DNA from: Heterotrichella gracilis | Taxonomy: Eukaryota > Sar > Xanthophyceae > Tribonematales > Xanthonemataceae | Length of the DNA: 64,000 nucleotides | Direction of reading: 5' to 3' | NCBI GenBank assembly: GCA_032358255.1 | Contig: JAULBX010027274.1 | Location: forward strand, 62,001 to 126,000 | In this document: one piece after another, positions 56,401-64,000 of the stretch | Layout: every line of letters begins with the position of its first letter | Numbering within the stretch: the stretch's first letter is position 1 | Translations under genes and position numbers: made by a program | Notes under the pieces: generated by a model | What the model saw: only the letters and a program-made list of their open reading frames with translations | The model's database searches: none | What the model was told of the DNA's origin: nothing

Positions 56401-57926
56401 CACAATTTGACAGCGCGGGGTGGTATAATTACATTTACAAGATCTCACAAGATTTATTTGACAGTCACATTCAGGGAGCTAACCCAGGCTCACAAGACTG
56501 GTACATTAGAAGACGAAAGAGAGTACAGGAATAAAACAACGGCTACTGATAGATCAGATTGGTCCACCACTTTTCAAGTGTGCAGCAAGAGGGGGGGTTA
56601 TGAATGTCGGGGAGGATAAAATCGTGGGAGAGGTGCTAATGCCATTGGCCAGTCTCAATATTATCTGTGTTCTATCCTACGACAGGATGATGGCGATTAA
56701 TGCAGAATGATGTCGATTAAATGCAGTTGCCATGTGCATGTTAATGTGGGGCTGTACGTTGCGCCCTTCTGCTGCAGATGTGCACGTGCAAGTGGAAGTC
56801 TACCCTACTATGCTGCATGTACATGTGCATATGTATGTGCCCGCGGGCCATGAATCTGCGCCCAATTTGCTGCAAAGGCACATGCGCCCTGGCGGCTTTA
56901 CTGTGCATTCCTACCTGCAGCAAATTGTCCCCTGCAAATTTCTTCATCCAGGAGATCTCGATGTTGGGGGGCGCCTGCTTGCCCGGGCCCTTAATGTAGT
57001 ACAGAGCACCATCCCAAATCACCACATTTGTGAGGTTGCACACCCGCTGCTCAGGTAAGCTCCCCGCCCTCACACACTGCACAGGCATGGAGGTGGGGTT
57101 TAGCATTTATGTCTCCTAAACCCTATATGAGGTGTTGAGGGTTTAGGAGTTGCGCACCCGCCCTCAGGCAAGCTGCCCCCGCCCTCACACACTGCACAGG
57201 CATGGGTGCGGGCTTTAGGGTGTAAGTGTTGGGATTAGGGTTTGATGGTGTTTGGGGTTGCATACACACAGGCTTCTCGGGCATTTTGTGGGCAAAGTTA
57301 GATGGGAATAGCGTTTATTGTATGGTTTAGGGTTTTCATCTGGGGTAGGCAGTCCAGTGAGGTAGAGCTGAGGTGCTTGCTCATAGATCCACTCAGTGAA
57401 GCAGTCACTCTCAACCCCTAGGGTTTCATGGATTGGGGTTCCATTCCGGCACCCTCCATGCATGAAGGCATCCAGCACGTGCATAGTGGCATGTGTAGGG
57501 ATCCATGCACAACTGCGCGCCAGCCAGCCAAGCCTCACCGAATAGCTGGAGGTGAGGCCCTTGTACCCCTCCCGCTGTGGCTTGCTTCCCCCTTGCCCAT
57601 CCCCTTGTGCTGGGGCCTGTAACAGAGCGAGCAAGACATTTGACAGCACACTAAGATAAAACTATAGTGCTGACCATATGGATTGGGGAGGTTGTCAATG
57701 GGAGTGCAGTGTGTGGGACTGGCTGGGTATGCAGTGCCGCGTCAATGGGGTGACAAGGGAGGACAGGAGCCTCATCAGAACTAGTGAGGTGGGTGTAGGG
57801 GATATTGCAATATCAATGGTAGAACCAACAGGCACTGGGTACCTGTATTGGTGTGTGCGCTAAGAGAAGCACGGCTGCCAGCCATGCTGCAGCTAGATGC
57901 TTGCCCCTGGTCCGCATGCCTGGCAT
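53480..57926 (-). CDS. GT61 (DUF563) family glycosyltransferase, type II membrane protein
   Basis: Ten exons on the minus strand: 57843-57926, 57539-57616, 56915-57076, 56038-56376, 55708-55778, 55216-55315, 54753-54922, 54438-54522, 53980-54132, 53480-53722; 494 aa, phases exact. The first exon encodes a basic tail and one hydrophobic anchor (LAAAWLAAVLLLAHTPIQ), giving Golgi type II topology. GT61 features: NFYHMFSEALPTFHLLLCRH, a NxxxE-like DELARALGRQLAVRIVYMDD segment, LLVWTHGATMAHTIFMPQGS and VGMELIPW, the last two matching the family's GVHGAGLTN..FLPPGA..VEL signature. GT61 enzymes include beta-1,2-xylosyl- and arabinosyltransferases of N-glycans and wall polymers; donor and acceptor cannot be told from sequence. 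C-terminal ~80 residues are unlike the land-plant members I know. Confidence 0.9.
54312..54387 (-). repeat. Copy of GT61 exon 8 3' end
   Basis: GTGTCC.TGTGCG.ACCTGTGG, CATGAAGATGGTGTGCGCCA, TGGTGGCCCCATGGGTCCA.ACCAGCAGGCTGCTG repeats 54421-54498 with only a few changes. Period about 110 bases; donor intact. Confidence 0.95.
55055..55105 (-). repeat. Copy of GT61 exon 7 5' part
   Basis: CACAGTCAG-like CAGCCAGGAGTGCGCGGCCCTCA, AGGTGCCGGTTGACAA.GGT repeats 54850-54900. It lies in intron 6. Confidence 0.85.
56555..56590 (-). repeat. Copy of GT61 exon 4 5' end
   Basis: GATTGGTCCACCAC.T, AGTGTGC repeats 56357-56384 at the exon 4 acceptor. In intron 3. Confidence 0.7.
57145..57205 (-). repeat. Copy of GT61 exon 3 5' end
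   Basis: GTTGCGCACCCGCC.TCAGG, AAGCT.CCCCGCCCTCACAC, ACTGCACAGGCATG repeats 57034-57090, acceptor included. In intron 2. Confidence 0.9.
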
Positions 57927-59073
57927 GGATCCACCTGTTGAGAGGGCAACTGGTTACTGTGCGAGCCAGGAATCTAACAAATCCACACTGCAGACTATTG
58001 GGCGGGTAAATTACCTCCTCTGGCGTCAGATCATGTCGAGGCCGGTGCTACACTGCATGCATACAGATGCCGAGTTGCAAGAAAGGCTCCCCTTCAGATG
58101 TTGCAGGCTGTGGGTAGATTAGGCATTGCTGTTTTAGCTACCGTGCTCCTATGAAGAAGGTTTTGCCCGTGTATAGGCTAGAGTATGTGCACGTTCAAGC
58201 ACGGTATCTAGTGCGAGCACCAGTAGCACTGGTTCAAACAACCCTAGAACCCTCGAGCAGACGTGGGCAACAGCTTAACAGGTTTTATGTACGTACATCA
58301 ATTATTTCTACACCACAGTCTTCGTTGCTTAAGACGTTATCGAATTCGTTTCAGGCCGCCGACGCCCTCTCTTTTGCCGTCCATTGCCGCCGTCCAAGAC
58401 CTTGGTCGTTTTTCAAGTTTATTGGCTAGAAGGTGCACGTCGCCCATGCTTTTCGTTGGACGTTACACGTTTTGGACACCGTCTTACCCAACATCACAGG
58501 CTTTTATGTGCTTCTCGCTGCAGCAACCTGCATACGCCGCTTTTCAGGAGAGAATCGTAATCTCCATCGCTGCCTGAGCCCAACTCAACCTTATCCACTC
58601 TTGGGGTTTAGCCTGGGTCCACCAATGCCCGCCACTAGTGGTGTTAGATTAACCCTTCAGCGGCTTGAATGGCTGGGAACTGCTGACCGCAACCAACGGT
58701 GTTAACAACTGCGTGAGGGGCGCCTTACGGTATGCTCGGGGATGCCTGGGATGCATGCATGCAGCCTTTTCCTTGGACCGCCCACCCCTCACAGCGCACT
58801 TCCGGAACGCCTTCTTCACTTTTTGTGAACTCTGTCCTTTGACCAACCCCACCAGCCTCTCACTACCAGCTGACACCACTGTTGTCTCGACACAATTTTG
58901 ACAAGATCTTCTGCAACGTCAATCGTCATGCCACGCGACATGTGTGCCGTCTCCAACCCGTTAGTCACCCTATCGGTAGCAACCTGGTAGCAACCTGTTG
59001 TCGCTTGCTTCCCCGCAGGCACGCAACCACACACACCCTTTCCCTCGTTCCCGTGACACCCCCCTCCCCAACC
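57927..59073. promoter_or_regulatory. Divergent GT61 / CAO spacer
   Basis: 1.15 kb between two divergent starts, holding both promoters. Open frames here (for example 58151-58577) have no recognisable family. No specific elements recognised. Confidence 0.45.
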
Positions 59074-62000
59074 ATGCTTCCCCTGCACCTCCCCGCCTCC
59101 ACCTCCACCCGCCCCCTCCCCCCCGGCCCCTTGGCCACCCTCCGACCAGCCTCACGCCGCCATGCCCCCACCCACCTCACCCACAGCACCCCCCGGGACA
59201 CCCCCAGCAGCAGCAGTAATACCAGCCCCCAGGAACCGGAGGACCAGCTGAACACCCTAGGAGACCCGGAGGCGTCCCTGCGCCGCTATGGGCCCTGGTT
59301 CGGCAAGAATTTCGTCATGCGGCTGGATAACGTCATGCCTGGGGTTCCCATGGTGAGCGCAATGAACCCAGAATTTGATACAGTTTTCCTAAAACCCTAA
59401 ACCTGAAACCCTGGACAATAATCGTAAACCCTAACAGTACACCCCGAGGCATCCCTGCGCCGCTATTGGTCATGCGTCAAATGGATGCTGTCATGCCTGG
59501 GGTTCCCATGGCGAGCGCTTCCACTTCCAACGCACCCTAGCAACTCCATTGCCCCCGGCTTGCGAACAATCACCTTGCCCAACACAGATTCTGTAAAAAC
59601 GTCCTGATCGGATCAGATGGGTCACCATGCCTTGCCAGCCATGACAGGCACATTCCACATGCATGCAATGCCTCCACATCCTCCACTGCACCTCTTAAAA
59701 CCCCTCCCACAACTCGTTGACCACCCGCTGCCAGCACCTCCCAGTGGATGAAAGCTTCCACCTCGCTGCATCCCCTTGCCATGCATAGCTTGAACTCCAC
59801 CATGCACCCACACCCTCATATCCTCGTCATGCTATAAGAATGATGGCATTGTGTTCTACCCTCCTCTTCCCAACCACCACCAGGTGCGTGTGCGGCGCGC
59901 GCCCGACCAATTTGGCGAGCTGCCGGACAGCCTTTCTACTTGCATCTATATGCCTACTCCACCCAACCCCCGGATCCCCAACATTACCCTGGGCATCCCG
60001 GCCCCTGCCAGGGTCACGCATCTACACACTCCACCACAGCTTCACCCTCCCCATCTCAATTAAACCCTAATCTCAAACCCTCCTCCCATGCCAGGTGCGT
60101 GTACGGCGCGCGTCGGACCGCCAGCGAGACCAGCTTGCTGAGCTGGCGGTGGTGAATGAGCGGTTGGCGGGGAACGAATCCACTGACATACGTGCCAAGG
60201 TGGGTGGGCTGGGTACATGCATTTATGGTTCAGGCATTTAGGGGCTTAGTTGAGCAGCTTTATTTCAGGGGAGGGTTGGTTGGGTACTGTAGTTGAGACA
60301 GCCAGGGGAGGAATTCATGGCCATATGGTCACTGGGTGCATGGGTTCCAATAATACATAGCTTGCTGAGCTGGCGGTGGTGGAATAGGGACAGATGGAGA
60401 ACGAGTCGACTGAATACGTGCAACGGTGGGTTGGCTGGGTACCTGCATCCACACTTCAGGGCTTGAAAATGGGCATTTTATACTGGTTGGTTAAAATGGC
60501 ATCATTCATGCCATCCTTCATACTACAGTTGATTGGGTGGCAGGGAATTGCGGTAGCAGCCTGACTGGTTAGCCCCATGGTTAGGGTTTAGGGTGCCTGG
60601 ATTCACCAGCACGGCCAGATTGAGCACTCACATGCCTGCCATTGTGTATTGCCTTGAGTAGGGCCCAAGCACATGCACACTTATGGGTTCTGGCGGCCAA
60701 TGGCATGGCGGGTGTACTACCCGTCAGGAATGGTCTTCTGGCTGATGGAGTTGGCCCTTTTCTACAATGAAACCCTGCCACTCCCTGCTGCCATTAGCAT
60801 GCTCTGTGGGCGGGGGATGGCAGTGACTGGCAGGGCTTCTTGGTTTAGGGTTTAGGGTTTAGGGTTTAGGGTGTTTAGGGTTTAGGATGGCAGTGACTGG
60901 CAGGGCTTCCTGGTTGAAAAGACCCACATTGCGTCAGCCATAGGGGGATTTCTGGCAGTGGCGGCACTTGACAGGCCATTGGCTTGCAGATCCTGTGTGG
61001 TGGTTCCCTACCTTTAGGTGGTTGCATGACATTTCATGGGGGGGGAGCGTGGTCATTGTGCTGAGCTGGTGGTGGTCAAGGAGCGGGTAGTGAGTTAGTG
61101 GACATGCGTGCCAAGGGGTGTTGGGTATCTGGGTGTGGGTCATAGGACTCAGGGTTCAGAATTCAGGTCTTTAGTGTATGGTCCCTGCATTCCAGCAGTC
61201 CGGCCAGAGTGAGCACTTGCATGCCTGGCCACCCTGCATTGCTTTAACCAATGTACACATGGTCAGGCTGTTGACGGCCTGGCGGGTGTAGCACCTGCCA
61301 GAAAGGATCTTCTGGATTGTGAAGTCGTGTCTTCCAAGCGGAGGACATCCTGCAGTCCCTGCCATGAGCATGCTCTGTGGGCAGGGAATGGCAGTGACTG
61401 TGAGGCCTTCTTTGCTTAGAAGGGCCAACTTCATCAGCCATAAGAACCATTTCTGGGGTATTGTACACCCGCGATGTCAATAGCATGCAGACCCTGAGTG
61501 CATGGGCCAAGCTATTGTCCGCAGCCCAACCTTCCCACCCTCCCCTCCTGCAACCGTGCAAACAGCCATGGCCAAGGCTGGTGGTGAAGCAAGTGGTTTA
61601 CAAGGGGTTTGTAGATTTGTTGGTGTCAAAGAACAGAATCGTATTGTACCCCACCCCCTTATTCACCTGTGCCCAAGTAAAATACCTAAGCGCAAGAGGA
61701 TGCAGTAGGAGAAATGTTCAAATAAAAGTATAGGATATTGTTAATAATATCGTTTCCCCCCAGGTGGAGTACCTGCAGCGCAAGCGGCGGCAGTGTGAGG
61801 AATGATCCAATTAATTTGTGTGATATTTTTTAATCACGTTTGTATGTTTGCAGGTGGAGTACTTGAAGCGCAAGCGGCGGCAGTGGGAGATGATCTACCA
61901 GTACGTGACCAGCCAGGACGCAGCTGCCACGCTGGCTCTAATAGAGGAGGCAAACAAGCAGGTGCGCACAGAAGCCCTAGGGTATATTACTGAGGGTTTA

Positions 62001-63719
62001 GGGTTGAGTGACCAACCAGGATGCAGCTGCCACGCTGGCACTCATAGAGGAGGCAAACATGCAGGTGCGCTGACAATCCCTAGGGTACATTATGCAGGGT
62101 TTAGGGGCTCAGATTCCCTAGGGGACAACAATGTGGTGCAGGGTTGAGGAGGCAAATAAACTGATGCGCTCACAGCCCCAGGGCAGGGTCTGCGTGTGCG
62201 ATGAATTCACGCAGGCGTTTGGGCTTGACATAAGTAATAAACCCTGATTTGTGTCCCCACAGGTTAAGCGGGCCCTGAGCGAGGTGTTCCGCAAGGAAAA
62301 CAGTGTGGGTGCCCTAAAGCGCCTCTAAACCCTAGTACCCTTGTGCCCCCCGGTTGAACTGGCATTGCTTGCGTTAACTGCCCCTAAAATACCCACTTTT
62401 CAAAATGCCAAATTGAAACATTGATTACACACCTTTGTCGCCACAGGTTGAGCTGGCGCTGAGTGAGGAATCCCGCGAGAAGACCAGCGTGGGTGCCCTC
62501 AAGCGCCGCCTGACCGAGCTGCGGGACGACGTGAGCGGTGCGCACCAGCAGCTGCATGTCACCCAGCAGCGGGTGGACTGGAACCTGAGGAGGATAGAGG
62601 AGCTGAGGGCGCAGGCGGTGCGTGTGTAATATAGTGGGAACACCTTGGCAAAACCCTAAACCCTTGGCAAACCCTTGGCTGTCAACGTGTGGTGGAATCT
62701 AGTGGTAGCTGTGGCAGACCCTTGGCAAGTGCTTGGGAATCGATGTTGCAACCCAGTCGGGGAATGGTGCAAGGTACACAGTGGGAGCCCTAGTGGAACC
62801 CTTCTAAACGCCTTAGTAGAACCCCAGTGGAAGCCCGTCCATTTGATGGTTTACTGACTGTGCTTCCACAACCCTTCCCAGGAGCGCTTGGAGCGCGTGC
62901 GCACACAAACCGCTACCACCTCTGCCGTCGCCGCCGCCACCACCACCACTGCCACCTCCTCTGTTGAGGCGCAGCTGGCAGCCATGGACCTGGGGGATGC
63001 CGTGGAAACCCTGGACGGGTTTGGGGCAAATCCTAGCACCAGCGGGCGCCAGCGCCGGGGGCTGCAGAGCAGCTTGAATTTCGAGGACAAGCTGAAGCAG
63101 TTTTGGTACCCAGTTGCCTTTGCAGCGGTACGTACCCTTTGGGCGAGGGCTAGGGTTTTGTTAGTTGCATCCCAACAATACAGCCGAATGAGCAGTCTGT
63201 CTTGCACATGCGGCGCCAAGCAGTTCTGCCCTGGTGCTATTTATATCACCTTTTGATCCTGAGCTACCTGAGGTCCTGCTAGACAAGGTCAGCCCATGTG
63301 GCCCTTGTTTACCTACCCCCTTACCTCCGGTGCTCATCACTACGCCAGCACCAATCCTCCCCCTCACATCCTCCTAAACCCTAACCCACCCATAAAAACC
63401 CTCGACCTCAGTACCGCCCAATACCGAATTTTGTTTCCCCCGCCATTACAGAAGGTGGGCACCGACACCATGGTCCCCTTTGACCTCTTCAACGAGCCAT
63501 GGGTGCTGTTTCGAGATGAGGCGGGGGAGGTGGGGTGCGTGCGGGACGAGTGCGCGCATCGAGCCTGCCCGCTGTCCCTCGGTAGGGTTGTGGAGGGCAC
63601 CATCGAGTGCCCCTACCATGGCTGGCGGTTCAACCCCCACGGCGAGTGCACCAGGATGCCCTCCACCGCTTTCTGCAAGGGGGTGGCTGTGTCTGCGCTG
63701 CCATGCTTTGAACAAGATG
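59074..63719 (+). CDS. CAO: Chlorophyllide a oxygenase, 5' part (runs off the window)
   Basis: CAO makes chlorophyll b by two oxygenations of the chlorophyllide a 7-methyl group in the plastid. Exons seen: 59074-59352, 60095-60199, 61854-61961, 62447-62617, 62882-63127, 63452-63719; the last ends in phase 1 at a GTGGGT donor and the mononuclear-iron domain lies beyond the window. The first ~60 residues ([20 protein letters not shown]) form a transit peptide. An A-domain follows ([18 protein letters not shown].., [22 protein letters not shown]), which controls protein stability by chlorophyll b in plants, then a Ser/Thr/Ala linker. The Rieske domain has [32 protein letters not shown] and the 2Fe-2S ligands CAHRACPL...CPYHGW. 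Start is the first in-frame ATG of an open frame that extends upstream. Confidence 0.95.
59445..59520 (+). repeat. Copy of CAO exon 1 3' end
   Basis: GAGGC.TCCCTGCGCCGCTAT, TGGATG.TGTCATGCCTGGGG, TTCCCATGG.GAGCGC repeats 59269-59360 with a small deletion. In intron 1. Confidence 0.9.
59880..59935 (+). repeat. Copy of CAO exon 2 5' end
   Basis: CCAGGTGCGTGTGCGGCGCG, CG.CCGACC repeats 60090-60120 including the acceptor. In intron 1. Confidence 0.88.
60358..61135 (+). repeat. Two copies of CAO exon 2 3' end
   Basis: 60360-60440 (CTTGCTGAGCTGGCGGTGGT, ACGAGTC.ACTGA.TACGTGC) and 61056-61125 (GCTGAGCTGGTGGTGGTCAA, GACATGCGTGCCAAGG) repeat 60132-60215. The flanking intron is repeated too: TACTGT..TTG, TTCACCAGCACGGCCAGA.T GAGCAC and GGTGTA.TACC.G.CAG recur at 60590-60740 and 61190-61300, so two ~600-700 bp units are present. 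Confidence 0.85.
60843..60890 (+). repeat. TTTAGGG heptamer array in CAO intron 2
   Basis: Six TTTAGGG units in tandem with one interruption. This is the plant-type telomere heptamer at an interstitial site; short strings of it (TTTAGGGTTTAGGGTT or the complement) are common in introns across the window. Confidence 0.93.
61755..61800 (+). repeat. Copy of CAO exon 3 5' end
   Basis: CAGGTGGAGTACCTGCAGCG, CAAGCGGCGGCAGTG repeats 61851-61885, acceptor included. In intron 2, about 89 bases upstream. Confidence 0.94.
62005..62172 (+). repeat. Two copies of CAO exon 3 3' end
   Basis: GTGACCA.CCAGGA.GCAGCTG, CCACGCTGGC.CT.ATAGAGG, AGGCAAACA.GCAGGTGCGC at 62010-62070 is almost intact; 62143-62172 (GAGGAGGCAAATAAACTGAT) is a fragment. 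The original is 61906-61967. Confidence 0.93.
62256..62330 (+). repeat. Copy of CAO exon 4 5' end
   Basis: CCACAGGTTAAGCGGGCCCT, GAGCGAGGTGTTCCGC.AG, GTGGGTGCCCTAAAGCGCCT repeats 62441-62508, acceptor included. In intron 3, about 185 bases upstream. Confidence 0.93.
63172..63296. repeat. Dispersed repeat family B, copy 2
   Basis: Matches 11890-12012 over about 120 bases with moderate divergence; see that entry. In CAO intron 5. Confidence 0.65.
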
Positions 63720-64000
63720 GTGGGTGATGGTGGGGTGGGTGGGGGTGGGAATGGCTTGGCCTGTGTATTGAGGATGGGTGGTGGGGGTGGTGCCTGCCAA
63801 AAACATGCATAGATGGTGGCAATATATGGTATGTCGCTTAATCCACTTTATTGTACTGCAACAGCAGATGGCGTGACCGCATCATATGAGTGCAGCCCAT
63901 ATACGACGACATACTCATCCTCTTGGTTTACATTTACATTTACAATTACATAGGAATTTCCAAGGCAGAAATGGCAGTAATGTGGCAGTTTAGTGGCAGT
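63720..64000. other. CAO intron, cut by window end
   Basis: Follows the GTGGGT donor of the first Rieske exon. No exon seen in the remaining 281 bases. Confidence 0.6.

Noticed and set aside
60843-60890. TTTAGGG array as a chromosome end
   Set aside because: Only six units, inside an intron of CAO with coding sequence on both sides, so interstitial.
1-64000. Search for reverse transcriptase, integrase, capsid or transposase genes
   Set aside because: No conserved motif of these was recognised in any frame; only small non-coding elements were found.
1-64000. tRNA or other structured RNA genes
   Set aside because: No GTTCRAATC-type T-loop with a matching acceptor stem was found by eye.

Overview
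This is 64 kb of an intron-rich, GC-rich nuclear genome from a chlorophyll-b-containing green alga. The last gene is chlorophyllide a oxygenase (CAO) with its plant-type A, B and Rieske regions. Other genes fit the same placement: a plastid-type serine hydroxymethyltransferase, XAP5/XCT, a GT61 glycosyltransferase, a proline-rich secreted SGNH hydrolase of the kind seen in glycoprotein-walled algae, and peptidylglycine alpha-amidating monooxygenase (PAM). Introns are full of short TTTAGGG/CCCTAAA strings, the plant and green-algal telomere heptamer. I cannot name the species. No organellar, bacterial or viral genes were seen.

Layout: PAM (+, 1512-6740); a DUF3054-like plastid membrane protein (-, 7551-10216); a proline-rich SGNH hydrolase (-, 12842-16176); XAP5/XCT (-, 18385-22332); an importin-beta-type N-terminal module (+, 23066-25364) that runs in frame into a patatin-like phospholipase (+, 25954-29502); plastid SHMT (-, 31257-36821); three tandem paralogues of an MPPED/UPF0046-type metallophosphoesterase (+, 37436-41701, 43171-47295, 48744-52045); a GT61 glycosyltransferase (-, 53480-57926); and the 5' part of CAO (+, 59074 to past the window end). 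Gene models were built by hand from reading frame, GT-AG (two GC-AG) splice sites and family similarity. Every complete model has a coding length divisible by three, with matching phases at the junctions checked. Three intergenic spaces are divergent: XAP5/importin, SHMT/metallophosphoesterase and GT61/CAO.

The most unusual thing here is a genome-wide habit rather than one gene. Almost every gene has introns that hold one to three decayed copies of the neighbouring exon edge, each copy carrying the splice site plus about 30-90 bases of exon and some intron. Donor-type copies lie downstream of the real exon and acceptor-type copies upstream, as expected if short tandem duplications repeatedly span exon/intron borders and the extra exon piece ends up inside a longer intron. 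In the three metallophosphoesterase paralogues, copies share bases that differ from the exons, so at least one duplication is older than the gene triplication.

Other points worth a second look: the in-frame importin/patatin junction; loss of the catalytic histidine of the GNH[E/D] motif in all three metallophosphoesterases; a 61-bp near-perfect hairpin element with a 7-bp target duplication in an intron; a second hairpin that ends exactly at a splice acceptor; and dispersed short repeats ending in (TTTC)n. The genes look like independent housekeeping or secretory functions; apart from the tandem paralogues I see no evidence that they form one pathway.
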